A DNA stretch of 64,000 nt. It comes from Camelus bactrianus (taxonomy: Eukaryota; Chordata; Mammalia; Artiodactyla; Camelidae). The notes under the pieces were generated by a model, which did no database searches, was not told the origin of the DNA, and saw only the letters and a program-made list of their open reading frames with translations. The DNA lies in assembly GCF_048773025.1 (NCBI RefSeq), contig NC_133557.1, forward strand, positions 8,944,001-9,008,000, written 5' to 3'. Shown piece after piece: positions 33,201 to 43,654 of the stretch; position 1 is the stretch's first letter, and the number at the start of each line of letters is the position of its first letter. The translations under genes and the position numbers were made by a program.

Positions 33201-36200
33201 GCTGAGCTTCAGCTGCCCACCATGCTTTCTGTGGTGGTCATCTTTGTAAAGCCGGTGGCAGGGTCTTAGGACTCATCATTGTGGCAGAAAGCACCTTAGT
33301 GCCCAATTTAGTCCTACTACAAAATGAGCAGTCAGGTGACTCAGCTTCTTTCTCATTCAGGCCTTTCTGGCAGCCAGTAGCCTCAGTGAGTACCTGTCAT
33401 GTACTTGGATTGTTATAAACAGTTGAGGGATAGGCTGCCTAGAGTCTAAATAGAGAGTTGACCTAATGCCCATAAGACTAATGAATAGACAAAGAAGATC
33501 TTAGGCATTTACAGCTGTAACATTTAACTTCCCACTATGTCCAAGCATCTCTTCCAGCCTGTGGTGGTATAATTTATCTGTGTCTCAGCTCACATTTGGG
33601 CCCACATGCTCTGAGGCTGATACATAGAAGAAGCTCCTTTCCCAGCCAGTAAATGTGGCCAGGGTTCTCTTCTGAGCTCCACTTTGTAATTCTTTTAAGC
33701 CCACATTTTTCACATGCACAGAAAAGAGTGAGTTCACTTTTTGGTTCTTCCTTGCTAATTATATGTTCTGTGACAGCATCTCACGAACTGTGTTCCATGA
33801 AATGATCTGCAGGAGGTTAAGTGTAACATGAAAAAAGGACTTGGTGGTCAAATAAGTTTGCCTTAACTGCATGATCTCTTAAGACCTTTAATATGTTAGT
33901 GGCCTGTGATGCTGCTGGTATAATATATGACATTACCAAAATATTCCTGGAGATATATCAAGGGATTGGGGTCCCAGGGAAACCACTAGGAAAGCACTTT
34001 GAATTGGATTTGCTACAAATACCCTTTTTAGGTTGTAAAGATCAGAGGGAGGAGTGAGGTGTAGGAAGTGATCTAATTAGAGGCTTTGGGAGGAAGTGAG
34101 GGAGCTCTCACCTGATGGCCTCTGTACTCTGCAAAGGTCTAGGCCAGGGCATCTGCTAAGAGAAAGGCTGAGAGTGAACACAAAGATGGTTTATAGGAGA
34201 GAGATGAAGCCTCCAAACTGCTGCAGAGAATTAGGAGTTCGTTTGCTTTTTGTGTTTGTCAGCCACCCTGAGTGCTTTATGTAGTTCTCTTTAATCCTCA
34301 CAAAATCTGAGCAAGGCAGGTAGCCTTAACTCTTGTTAAAGAACCTCATTACTACCCTCACTGAAACTCAGGGAACTTAAATAACTAGCCCAACACCACC
34401 GTAATTAGTGGGTGAATTCAAACCTTGGTCCGTCTCATTCCAAGATTTGAGCTCTTAAACGGCAGCAGGCACCATGTCCTGTTCATATTGTATAATTACT
34501 CCCTGCAGTACCAGGCACTTAATTGGCCTCCTGGAAATCTCTGCCACCTCCTGATAGCTGACAGCTGATTATGAGATGCTCACAAGAGTGAGGTTGCACT
34601 AGGGCATGCAGGCCTGAAAATTCCATCAAAGGAAAAGGGTCTGGACTTGTCCCTTACATTACAACGGTCAGTTGCCAGGCTGTGTCAAGCCTGCCTCAGC
34701 TGCAGACCTGGAATGCCCCCTCCCCATTCTGCCCTTGGCCTCTCTCATTAAGACTAAAACTCATTTGGCCCATTGGGTCCTCCAGCCCTCAGGTCCCAGT
34801 GTCTCCCAGCCCAGGCCATAGTCCATACTGCTTTCCTCCCTTCAAGCCCTTGTTCAGTTGTGAACACCAAGGAAGAAGAGTGTTGGTGATTTGCCCAACT
34901 CCAGGAGTTGGGGAGCAGGTAGTAACTCGGGGTTGGAGGTGCATTCTGCCCTAGCTGTAAGTTACATGAGGGCAGAGATTGTGTCTTGGTCACTCCTTCT
35001 ATCAGCAGCAACAAGCAGAGTGCCAGATGAAATGAATGCTCAGTAAAAGTCTTTCAAAGGATTTCAGAAATCCTATTTCTTCTTCTTGGGGCCTTGTTTC
35101 CATTCAAGCCTGATGCAATCCTCTCTCCTCAGCACTTCCCCCCAGGTGTTGAATACCAGCTCTCCAGCCCAACAGGCAGAAAATGAAGCCAAAGCTAGCT
35201 CTTCTATCTCAATCGATGAGTCACAGCCTACCACAAACATCCAAATACGGCTTGCCGACGGCGGGAGGCTGGTGCAGAAGTTTAACCACAGCCACAGGTA
35301 CTGGGAGTTACGTGACCTAGGTTATTCTGGGAGGGTCCTCAAAACTCCCACAAGTGGGTGAGAAGCAGGGAGCAGTTCTTCCTCCTAAACACCAGCAGGC
35401 ACTCCATGCTTTCCCCAAAGGAGGCAGTGGGATGGGCAGGTATGTAAGTGAAGCCTCTGGTTTGGTCCCCACTCTTCCATTGTGTGGCCAGTGACTGCTC
35501 ACTTGCCTCCGGTGGGGCTCATTCCCAGTATCTAAGTCTGATTATGGGATTGGATTCCTCAGGGGTTTCTTTTTTTAGCCACCAAACTATCTGTTGAAAG
35601 GAATTTCATGTTAAGCCCAAGTGCAGAACACATAAAATTTGAACTGCTGTGGTTGATGGAGGGGAGAGAGGACACAGTGCCAGCATCCCACCCACCTGGC
35701 CTCCTCTACCTCTCTCCCCACAAGTGGCCTCTGAAAACCACTGGGCTACTAAGGTCTCGTCTAGGTCTGAACTTTGAGAATTCTAGAATACCTGTTCTAC
35801 TATCTCAGATCATCTGGGCTGGATCAAAGCAAGCGTGCCTCTCCCATGTAAAGACGAGGAAACTGAGGCACAGATAGCAGGGCCGGACTGTTGCCAGTGA
35901 AGATATTTAGCAGCTCCTTTTTCTAGAATAGCAGTGTCTCAGTTACATCAGTCATAGGCCATACAAACCAGAAGCCACATGCAGGGCCCAGGGAGTGGTT
36001 CACCGGTCCTCGAGTGCAGACAGGCTTCATGTGAGGCTAGTTGTGAAACAAGTTTGATAAGGATTACAGAAAAGGGATCAGGCAGAGAGAGAAGCCTGTA
36101 GGAAGAGGAGCCCAAATGTGTGCAGGGAGCAGAGCATGATAAAGAACAGAAGTGGGGAGGTAGGAGAATGGGTGAAGGAGGTGGTATAAAATTAGACAGG

Positions 36201-36607
36201 CCTTGGGACCCTAGTCAGGAGATTGGTGTTTATGCCAAGGAAAATGGGAGCACTCGTGAAGGGTTTTGGGTGGGAGGGAATGACATGAGCCCCTGTGCTT
36301 CCAAATGAGAGCTTTGGCCTCTGTAAAGAAGGGTGGGCCTGGGAGGGGACTTGAGGATGTGAGGCAGCCTGCAGAGCGTGGGCAGCGTGGCCAGCAGAGA
36401 AGGACACTGCTCACGCACCTCCCCGCTCAATCCCACTCCACCAGGATCAGCGATATCCGACTCTTCATCGTGGATGCCCGGCCAGCCATGGCTGCCACCA
36501 GCTTTGTCCTCATGACTACTTTCCCAAACAAAGAGCTGGCTGATGAGAGCCAGACCCTGAAGGAAGCCAACCTGCTCAACGCCGTCATCGTGCAACGGTT
36601 AACATAA
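17802..36607 (+). CDS. NSFL1C: NSFL1C / p47, p97 (VCP) cofactor, nine coding exons
   Basis: Exons 17802-17906, 20281-20378, 25334-25408, 28018-28183, 28826-28918, 29945-30054, 30459-30596, 35133-35297 and 36445-36607 splice to 1113 bases, encoding 370 residues, the length I recall for mammalian p47. The order is a UBA-like region (1-44), an acidic tract ([11 protein letters not shown], about 81-91), a basic signal PPRKKSP (109-115), a SEP domain (about 180-244) and a UBX domain (about 291-368). Ser140 sits in RSPGE, the known Cdc2 site whose phosphorylation releases p47 from Golgi membranes in mitosis. Known role: it links the p97 ATPase to syntaxin-5 for Golgi and ER membrane fusion after mitosis and binds monoubiquitinated proteins. 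The ATG context (AAG ATG GCG) is strong. The protein is nearly identical to human by memory. Confidence 0.97.
18688..18902 (+). repeat. MIR, nearly full length
   Basis: Runs from TATTTATTGAGTACCTACCA through GAGAGGTTAAGTAACTTGCT to GAGTCCAGGCTTTTAGCCAC, in NSFL1C intron 1. Confidence 0.85.
18903..19062 (+). repeat. Second MIR directly after the first
   Basis: Starts GGCACTTTTCAGATGATGAT and carries AAGGTCACACAGTCAGGG and GGATTTGAACTGGG. Confidence 0.8.
19315..19455 (+). repeat. Degenerate ~37-38-bp minisatellite
   Basis: GGCTGGTTATGTCCCA occurs at 19371 and 19409, 38 bases apart. A weaker preceding copy (ACTGCCTCCTAGCAGCCCTG) and a weaker following copy (CTCTTATGAGGTGGCGACC) align to the same period, giving about four units in NSFL1C intron 1. 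Confidence 0.7.
19770..20000 (-). repeat. MIR (minus strand)
   Basis: Shows CCAGCTGTGTAACTTTGGGC, AAAATGAGATGATAATAACA and AGGATTAAATGAGTAACAC, the inverted MIR order. Confidence 0.8.
20281..20378 (+). CDS. NSFL1C: NSFL1C exon 2
   Basis: Opens after CTGTTTCAG and encodes [16 protein letters not shown].., finishing the UBA region. Ends CCCAG before GTAAGG in phase 2. Confidence 0.95.
21500..21715 (-). repeat. MIR (minus strand)
   Basis: CTGACTGCCTGTGTACAAAT through TCAAATGGGAACGATAGTAA and ATTAAATGAGTTAATATTTA, in NSFL1C intron 2. Confidence 0.8.
22455..22640 (+). repeat. MIR (plus strand)
   Basis: CACTTACTGAGCGCTTACCA, CAACCCTATGAGGTGGGTAC and CCATTTTACAGATGAAGGCA are close to the MIR consensus. 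Confidence 0.85.
22645..23150 (+). repeat. L2 LINE fragment
   Basis: Downstream of the MIR, L2-like text with GTAAATTGTAAGTTCCTGGA near its end. NSFL1C intron 2. Confidence 0.55.
23485..23640. repeat. Probable nonautonomous DNA transposon remnant
   Basis: AGTCTAATATGATAGCCAGTAGCCAC at one side and ACATGTAACTAGTGGCTTCC then ATTGGACAG at the other have a hAT-MITE-like look. Family not named. Confidence 0.45.
23859..24046 (+). mobile_element. MER5A (hAT-Charlie nonautonomous element)
   Basis: Terminal inverted repeats CAGTGGTTCTCA and TTTGAGAACCACTG bracket the core GAGAATTTGCATTTCTCACA and TGATGCTCCTGGTCC. Near full length, NSFL1C intron 2. Confidence 0.9.
24690..25020 (+). repeat. L2 LINE 3' fragment
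   Basis: The end TGTGCCTGGCACACAGGCATTC and a GGGAAGACTTTCCTGACG stretch are typical of L2. Confidence 0.65.
25334..25408 (+). CDS. NSFL1C: NSFL1C exon 3 with acidic tract
   Basis: A 75-base exon, phase 2 at both ends, encoding [14 protein letters not shown] followed by a run of Asp/Glu made from GAC/GAG repeats. It can be skipped without changing the frame. Confidence 0.95.
25642..25724 (-). mobile_element. Camelid tRNA-Ala-derived SINE, head-only copy 3
   Basis: On the minus strand it reads AGAGGTAGAGCTCATGCTTAGC then GGGTTCAATCCCCAGTACCTCC. There is no AT-rich tail. An 11-base repeat GTTTTGTTTCA flanks it at 25631 and 25725, though this is low-complexity. NSFL1C intron 3. Confidence 0.8.
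25840..26450 (-). repeat. Old L1-like segment
   Basis: AT-rich L1M-like text (AAATATCAGTGCTGTGAACATC, ACCGGGTCAAGGGCATGAAT) in NSFL1C intron 3. Strongly diverged. Confidence 0.5.
27152..27180 (+). repeat. A-rich/(GAA)n tract
   Basis: A run of A followed by GAAGAAGAAGAAG, possibly the tail of a decayed retroposon. Confidence 0.7.
27690..27975 (+). repeat. L2 LINE 3' fragment
   Basis: L2-like 3' end: GACAGTGAGTTCCTTAAAGA followed by AGAGTCTGGCACGTGCTCTA, 43 bases before NSFL1C exon 4. Confidence 0.7.
28018..28183 (+). CDS. NSFL1C: NSFL1C exon 4 with nuclear signal and mitotic Ser140
   Basis: Encodes residues 93-148. These include the basic motif [22 protein letters not shown], and [12 protein letters not shown] with Ser140. 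The donor is AGA/GTGAGC. Confidence 0.95.
28826..28918 (+). CDS. NSFL1C: NSFL1C exon 5
   Basis: 31 codons, phase 0 at both ends: [19 protein letters not shown], then [12 protein letters not shown]. The basic ERRRH differs from human EKRQH as I recall it. Confidence 0.94.
29945..30054 (+). CDS. NSFL1C: NSFL1C exon 6, start of SEP domain
   Basis: Encodes [20 protein letters not shown].. through ESIRRG, the first half of the SEP domain. Acceptor TCACAG, donor GTGAGC. Confidence 0.95.
30459..30596 (+). CDS. NSFL1C: NSFL1C exon 7, end of SEP domain
   Basis: Encodes [20 protein letters not shown] and continues to [11 protein letters not shown], closing the SEP domain. Donor GTAAGG. Confidence 0.95.
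32020..32480 (-). repeat. Old L1-like segment
   Basis: L1M-like minus text (GCAGTATTATAAATAGTGTT, GCTAGAAGTAAAATTGCTGC) in NSFL1C intron 7. Confidence 0.55.
34265..34450 (+). repeat. MIR (plus strand)
   Basis: CTTTATGTAGTTCTCTTTAATCC through GGGAACTTAAATAACTAGCC, in NSFL1C intron 7. Confidence 0.75.
35133..35297 (+). CDS. NSFL1C: NSFL1C exon 8, linker and start of UBX domain
   Basis: Encodes a Ser/Thr/Pro/Gln-rich linker ([19 protein letters not shown]), then [17 protein letters not shown], the first strand and R-L-A-D element of the UBX domain that docks on p97. Confidence 0.95.
36030..36350 (+). repeat. Ancient repeat related to copy A (weak)
   Basis: GGTTTTGGGTGGGAGGGAATG and GGCCTCTGTAAAG.. 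resemble the second half of the family at 16870. It ends about 95 bases before NSFL1C exon 9. Confidence 0.3.
36445..36607 (+). CDS. NSFL1C: NSFL1C exon 9, end of UBX domain and stop
   Basis: Encodes [20 protein letters not shown].. then the loop TTFPNKEL, with the conserved F-P dipeptide that contacts p97, ending in NAVIVQRLT and TAA. Confidence 0.96.
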
Positions 36608-36840
36608 CCGCCCGGCCCTACCGGCAACCTCATCTCCCTCCTGTGTCTCCCGCGGCCAGCTGCCCCATGGGGACCGCCCCTCCACCCCCTCCCGCACACC
36701 CAGCAGTCCAGTGCCACGCCTCCTCCGTAGCTCTGGGTTCTTAGATCTCAGTTGGACATTTGTTTTCTCCTTAGTTGCATTTCCTGGTTTTTTGTGACGA
36801 TCAATGGACTTTAAAGAAAAAATAAAAATAACCAAAAAAA
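36608..36840 (+). other. NSFL1C: NSFL1C 3' untranslated region
   Basis: A short 3' UTR follows the stop. It holds one canonical AATAAA at 36821-36826, and genomic sequence becomes A-rich just after it. The cleavage site is inferred to lie near 36840. Confidence 0.7.
36821..36826 (+). promoter_or_regulatory. NSFL1C: Polyadenylation signal AATAAA of NSFL1C
   Basis: Canonical hexamer 214 bases after the stop codon, within AAAATAAAAATAACC. No competing AATAAA is seen between it and the stop. Confidence 0.75.
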
Positions 36841-39479
36841 TTGAAGGAATGTCACCAGCATGTTGTACAGTGGAACAGCTGTACAGTCAGTGCAGGCTTC
36901 AATTGCTTTAAAGTCATATTTATGTTTAGGGTGTGTGGGGAGGTGCCTTCCTTCCATCCTCTGCGTAAAAATTACATAGGGCACACAACACCCATCCACA
37001 TGCGTCTGCCCGCCACCCCCATGGTGACTAGTGGAAGATCTCCCCTCTGTAGGGGAGGGAGTGGGGGACTTAGAGAAGACGACTTTGCATCCACTCGCTT
37101 CCACAAGAGCGGATCCCTTACATGGATAAAACTGGGCAGCAACAAGAGTCCCCTAAGTGTGGGGTCAGAGCTATAGGCTCAACTCCTTCAGGTGAAAATA
37201 ATTACTTCCCTGTGCGCCTTTCGCTCACACCCTGGGAAATATACGCTCCCCAGGCCTTAGCCAGTTGAGATTCTAACTATACCTGCCTGCCCCAGCCCTT
37301 TCACCCCTCATCATCCGGGCTGCTCTGTCCTTGCTTTATTTACTCCACATGCAGAAATCTGCCTCGGAGGAGATAGGGCATCTTTTTACTGGGAAACAGC
37401 TAGTGGCAATCCAGATGAGGTCACAGTCAGGGTATCATGGCCTGAAAGAGAAACAGAATCAAAATATCACTGAGCACTGATGATGCATGGCAGGTCACAT
37501 AGTGAAGAAGGGTGGGCTCCCAGTGCTCTTTTCACTGTGTTGGCACCTGCAGGAGGCTTCTGCTGCCTGAAGTTAGAGTAACCATGAGTATGGCTTAGGT
37601 GTGAAGGCTCCACTCTGTTGTGGTTCTCTGCTGAGTTCTGACTTGCACCAGCTTAGGCAAAGACCTCCCCCCACCCCCCGCAATAAGTGTGCCAGTTTGG
37701 GAGAGGAGGCTCACTGGGGTCTTGGATGGAAGCCTTTCCACCTCCCTGTTAAATGAACCAGAACTTGGAATCAGCGCTGACTCAATCTCCTGGTTTTGAA
37801 TTATAACATGCCTCAGTCCTCTTTCCGAGCAGTCATCACCGATCACTTTCTCTTTGCTGCTTCACCCCCTGCAAGGAGCCACGAGCCAACACTACCATCC
37901 AGAGTGGGGAAGGGCTTTGGGTTTCAACCTGGACCTGTATTGAGAAAGGAATGGCTTGGTGCTTCCAATCCCAGAGTGGCAGGGGGCTGCCAGGGCGGCA
38001 GCATCCACCACAGCGTGCCCTCCAGCAGGTGGAGGTAAACATGAAACTAAATGCGGGTCTGCAGAAACTGTACTGTCACCTTGACCATTAAAAACCAGAA
38101 TGAGGACAATGGAGTTTTGTACTTTCTAAGGGGTTGCTTTGAAGAAGTTGCGTGATGACAGCAACCATCCTAAGTGCTTCAGTGCCTTCAGTCCCGTTTT
38201 ACAGCACAGAACTGTAGGCCAGGTCACACAGCTGGTGAGCAGTAAGGTCTGCCTGCCCCTGAGGCACTGCTGTTAACCACCATGCCCCGTATACATGGGC
38301 TCGCCGCCCCCTTCAGGGTTCCTGCCTATGTTGGTTAGTACATACCAGAAGAGATCATAAAGACACTGCTCACACCCTGCATCATCTAGAAGAGTCTGCA
38401 GGAGCTTCTTTGGATTCCCAGCCACAGGAAGTGAGCAAGGCAGCTGATCTAATTGTTGCAGCCACCACAGTGCAGCCCAGTCAAGCGTCCAGCCACAGGT
38501 GAGAAGGACTGCCAACCACAGAGCCAGGGGTCACACTGATCTGGTTCAAGCCTGGATAAGGATGTTTCAGCCCTGATTTTTTGTTCTTGGTGGCCTCACA
38601 CATAGGCTTTCATATTACATAGATTTTGAAAATAAAAATAGGGGGGTTACTCAGCCACAGGTGCTGGGGTTTCTGAATTCAGGGCAGTCATTCTCAACTG
38701 AGGCATTTGGAATCATCCCCAAAGTTGGTTGGCAAGTGAGGGATCTTCCTGGCATTAAATAGGCTGGGCCAAAGATAAATTGCAACACATGGGACATGTC
38801 CTAATGGAAAGGTAGCCAAAATTTTTCATTGAGTGAAAAATGTAAGTTAGCCATCACGATGATGCCCTAAAGTGTTCATTTTAAACTGGTCTACCTTGGG
38901 ACGTGTGTTGTTCCCGTGTGGCCTCAAACCACAACATGCCAGTCCTGTAGGGACAGCTTGCAGCACATCTGGTTGCTTCCTCAGGAGATGGCCATGGGAG
39001 GAAACAGACACGTGGGGTGGAGCTGGGCACGTGTTTATGGCTTTGAGTGGCATTGCCAAAGTGCCCTACTGAGCTGGGGCACCCTTTCCATACCCATCAG
39101 TGGTGCAAAGTGTGCCCATCCCCACCAGGAACTCCTTAAAGCTGACTCGGTGCTCACTGGGAAAAGTCAGCACAGAAACGTGGGTTCCCTGCTGCTTCCT
39201 CTACCCTAAGCACTGCACTTTCACAGGGAACTGCTGTCAGGACTTCTCCCTCCCAGAGCCAAATAAAAGGAGATCTTCCTTCTTTAAAATGGGCTCTGCC
39301 CCCTTGTCATGGGCTGTGGCTGTGGCCTCCTGTCCCCCACTTCTAGGTCCACTCTCTTCTCAGGCCAGGCCAGGGAAGCAGAGCAGAAAACAATGTTGAC
39401 TTCTAGGGTCCAGCCTAGGTCCCATTCTGCGCAAGCTCCTCTCTTGGCAGCCTGCACCTCTCTCTCAGCAACCTCATGC

Positions 39480-39990
39480 TTCATTCCATGCCCAGTCCCT
39501 CAGCAAGTCCTCCAGGTTCTGCTGCAAACGCATCCCAAATCCAGCCACTTGTCACCCCTGCCCTATGATCCCCTGGGCCCATCCTCCATCACCTCTCGTA
39601 TCAACAACTGCAGTGACTTCCTCATTGGTCCCCCTCTGCTCTTGCCCTTGCCCCTCACAGTCTGTTCACACACAGGTCTCACGTCCATCACTCTCTTCCT
39701 TTAAAGTTCTCAGGACCTCCCCGTTACCCCTAGAAACTTTTTACTAAAGCCTGAAGAGCTGCGCAGGACCTAGCCCCACCCACCACTTTATCTCTTTGTC
39801 CTGCTTTATTTTCTGTCTTACCTCCGTCTGATGTGTTATATATTCTTATGTTTGTTTCCATTGTCCCTCCACTAGATTATAAGCTCCATGAAGCGGGGGG
39901 TTTGTGCTCTTTACCCTTGTACCTTGAGCCCCCGGCACAGTGCCTGACACATAGTAGGTCCTCAGCAAATAGCTGGGTGAACCTGTGAAA
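39480..39990 (+). repeat. L2 LINE 3' end
   Basis: Good L2 3' end: TTATAAGCTCCATGAAGCG, CACAGTGCCTGACACATAGT, AGGTCCTCAGCAAATAGCTG. Confidence 0.8.
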
Positions 39991-40292
39991 CAGAGATTAG
40001 ACAGCCTTCCTCCCCCATCTACCTTCCTCCCAAGGCAGGTTCTCACTCGGCCACAGGGAGGCATCGTTCTCAAGGGCTCTACAGCTTCAGGTTCTTCCAG
40101 CAAAGGCTCTAAGAAGGCAGAACAAAACACAGGTGTGTATGTGGGGAGGGGGCACAGGGTATAGAGGGAATGCCCCCCTGCATTTTCCCCACCCTGTGCG
40201 GGCTGCACTAGGAAGTTCGTTAAGGGCCAATTACCCTCCATAGTGAGCACCTGAGATCCTCAAGGCCTGGACCAGTTCTTTAGCTTCTGCTA

Positions 40293-40540
40293 GTGATGAC
40301 AGCAGCTGCCATTATCTGAGCACCGGCTTTATGTCAGCCCTGTGTGCACTACCCCACATAGTTTGACAACAACCCAAAGGTGCCACAGTTACCCCACTTC
40401 ATGAAGGAAGATACTGAGGCTTGGCGCAGAGAAGGGCTTTGCCTGGAGACATACACCAAGTAAAAGGCAGGACCAAGAGTTGAATCCCCAACTGCCTAAT
40501 TCCAAAGCCGCGGCCCTTAACCACCAGGCTTTACTGCTGT
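40293..40540 (+). repeat. MIR, nearly full length
   Basis: From GCCATTATCTGAGCACCGGC through GATACTGAGGCTTGGCGCAG to CGGCCCTTAACCACCAGGC. Confidence 0.85.
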
Positions 40541-41559
40541 GGAAAAGGTAGGCCCGAGGACACAGGTGAGAGTGTGACACAGGCTTAGATGATTGACAGG
40601 TGGAGAGAAGGGCACGGGAAAATCAGAGGCCTTCACAGAAGAAGGCACCCTTGCGCTGGGCTGTGAAGGATGATGGGGTCTGGTTCATTAACAAAGGAGG
40701 CAAAAAGTTTTTCTTTCCTCAAGAGACAGACCAAAAGGATGTGTGAAGGTATAGGGCAGGCCGATCTGGCCTTGAACTTAGGTTGCGTCTTTTACCAGAT
40801 ATGATGTTGGACAAGTCACCTAACCTCTGGGTTCTGAGAGGGAGCCAATGCCAGGGACAGTATCTTGTCCCCTACTGAGGGGCAACACTAAGTTCCCCTT
40901 GGACTTGTGGGATGAGAGAAGACTAATGAAACCAAGAATGGACTCCAGAGGCCTGGCTTCAAACCCTTCCTCCTCGACTCACCCCACTCTCTCTGCTCTG
41001 CAGTTTTCCCATCTGTAAAATGGGCTCACAGCAGAATTATTGTATTGTTAGTAACAATTACTGTAAGGCTAGTAACACTGTTTCCAAAACCTGTGAGTTC
41101 CTGTATCCCCAGAGCAGCCAATACTATTGGTTTTGACAACACTCCAGCCTCCAGGGCAGATTTGGAACACCTAAACTCCCCCAGGTGATGGGGTATATCA
41201 GAAGATTCCAGACTGATCATATGGCTAGTCATCTTGCACCCTCTCTCCCCAGGGGTTTGTCTTTTTCTGGATGATTTCAACCAGGAATCTGGAGAGCAAG
41301 GCCCCAATTAGCAGAGACACCAAAGGCTCTTAGCAGATGGGACCACTTGACCCCATGAAGATGGGAAAGCTTTCTTTCCAGGCAGGCCAGACAGGGCCCC
41401 AAATCCTCAGTGGTGGCCAGAATCCAAGAGAGACTTTAACCATCTGAACACTCTCAGCTCACTAGCCAGACAACAGAGATCTAAAGTTGATGGTGATGGG
41501 AGAAGTTAGGTGGTGAGAGTTATCGTAAAGGCCTGACAATTCTCTAAACCAAGTCCCTG

Positions 41560-41762
41560 AAGCCCCAGGTAGAAGTGACCAAGAGACAAAGTGCCCAGTG
41601 CCCTGAGCTGGACCTGGATTGAATCTTGCCACACCATTTACTGGCTATATCGTCTCTCTGAGCTTTAATGTCCTCATTTCTAAAGGAAAATAATAGTTGT
41701 ATCTGCCTCAGAGGGTTACTTAACGTGTATGGGCACACACTTGTTAAGGGTTAGTTGTTACT
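41560..41762 (-). repeat. MIR (minus strand)
   Basis: TTTACTGGCTATATCGTCTC, TCTGAGCTTTAATGTCCTCA and CAGAGGGTTACTTAACG follow the inverted MIR order. Confidence 0.75.
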
Positions 41763-42039
41763 GGATCAGTGCAGGAAGCAGATAAGCTGTGACCTCAGAC
41801 CAATGAGCTTGCTGATATCCCTCAGGACCACCAGGGCAGCTGAGATACTGAGCACATGGAAATGCACTTTCTAAAGTCCAGGTCTCTCGCAGATTTAGGA
41901 GATTAAAAGAAGTGAGAGAAAAAGCCCCTGGTATCCATCAGTCAATGAGGATTGGTAAGCACCTGCTCCGTGCCAGGTCCAAGGGTCTAAGGTGAGCCAC
42001 CAGCTCCTTGAGGGTCACACCTTAGGTACAATCTGCAGG

Positions 42040-42300
42040 GGAGAGAGACAGTGACCAAAGGACAGCAAGGAAGGTGAGGGGCAAGACAGACACCGGAACT
42101 TCTCACAGGCAGGCGTGGCCTGTCAGGGAGCCAGAGAGCCATCCTCAAGGAGAGGACTTTGGAGCGGAGAACCAGATGTTGTGCAGGAATCAGCCAAGTG
42201 GTCAGAGCTGGTGAAGAATGTTCCAGGAGGTGGGAGCAAAAGGTACAAAGGCCAGGAAGCCCTAGAGAGTGTGGTGCATTCTGGGAGATAAGTGAAGCAT
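42040..42300 (+). repeat. Ancient 'GTGTTCCAGGCA' repeat, copy B
   Basis: GAATGTTCCAGGAGGTGGGAG and CAAAAGGTACAAAGGCC match the order seen in the other copies. Confidence 0.4.
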
Positions 42301-42457
42301 GTGCATATAAATGAATGAATAGCTTTGAATCAGTCTGTAATATAAGACTCTAAATGAATTTAAGCACATGGTTCAGTAAATTATGGTACATTCACACAGT
42401 GAATACAATACAGCCATTTATAAAGAATGAGAGCTCATGCATGAAAATGGATGTTCT

Positions 42458-42589
42458 GGGTGTGGAGTATAGCTTAAGTGGTAGAGCTCATGCTTAGCAT
42501 ACACAAGGTCCTGGGTTCAATCCCCAGTACCCCCTCTAAAAATAAATAAATAAATAATTAAATAAACCTAATTACCTCCCCACCCAACC

Positions 42590-42620
<31 letters not shown>

Positions 42621-42626
42621 GTAAAA
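42458..42626 (+). mobile_element. Camelid tRNA-Ala-derived SINE, copy 2, with perfect target duplications
   Basis: Identical 15-base flanks GAAAATGGATGTTCT at 42443-42457 and 42627-42641 define the insertion exactly. The head keeps the anticodon-position AGC and the B box GGGTTCAATCCCC. The body AACCTAATTACCTCCCC and a poly-A/GAAA tail follow. The intact duplications point to a recent, camelid-lineage insertion. Confidence 0.95.
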
Positions 42627-42679
42627 GAAAATGGATGTTCTCCAAGATACCTGATATGTCATTTCCAAAAATACGGCTC

Positions 42680-42825
42680 ACCATGTGCCCGGCACTGTTT
42701 AAGCACTTCATAAATATGAACCCATGATCCTCACACCAACCCCATTAGGGAGAGAAGAGAAACATAGTGTAAGTTTCTTGCCCAAGGTCATGCAGTCAGT
42801 AGGTGGAGGAGGCAGGATTTAAACA
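42680..42825 (+). repeat. MIR fragment
   Basis: GTGCCCGGCACTGTTTAAGC, CACACCAACCCCATTAGGG and CCAAGGTCATGCAGTCAGTA lie just right of the SINE. Confidence 0.75.
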
Positions 42826-42884
42826 TGAGGACCTGGTTCCATTTTCCCTCCCTCCCTTGGAATGTGTAGTTTGCTTCTGTAGGG

Positions 42885-43270
42885 GGGCAAAACTTTACCT
42901 ACCCATCTTAGATTTTCATCTGGGACTCTTACAAAAAGATAGATTAACAAGAGAAGAACAGTTTATTAATACATGCAGCACACATCATGTGGGAGAATCC
43001 TAACGAAAAGTAATTAAAAACCGCAGCTTAAAATTCCAGCATGTATAGCATCTTCAACAAAGAACAATAAAGTTATAGACAAATGACAGAACAAAGGAAG
43101 GCAGTTTAAGCTTCCAAGATGGCAGATTGTGGGAAGGTAAATACATGGAAGGAAACAAATGGAATAAGGTTTGTTTGTAGATTCCTCTGCTGTCATCTTT
43201 TGTCTTCAGCTTAAAATAATTTTATGTCAAAGAGGTATATTTTGGGATGACATACTCTGGTTTCCTTCAC
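42885..43270 (-). repeat. Possible LTR-like repeat
   Basis: AGAAGAACAGTTTATTAATACA and the A-rich body recall LTRs of ERV fossils read in reverse. Assignment is weak. Confidence 0.3.
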
Positions 43271-43654
43271 TTCTGTCTATATAGAATATAAATGAATATA
43301 AATACGTATTTGCCTGTTTCTGTGTAGATCCCACACACACACTCCGGAAAGATACACAAAACAGCAATTGTGGCTGTAAGGAGAAGGGACACCTGAGTGG
43401 CTGAGGGACAGAGTAGGAGAAGGACTTATGTTACATTGTTTTTTTTTTTAATTTTAGAATTTTGAACCATGCACCTTTCATATCTATTAAATATCATGCT
43501 GTCTGGGAGAAGGAAATAAATTGGTAAAACATACACTGTGGATGGGAGAGTAAATTGTTAGGATTATCCTGGAAAACAAATTCTCCTAGGTGTATACCCA
43601 AGACAAATGAGCCCATATGTCTAAAAAGGGCATTTCAATAGCCCCAAACTGGAA

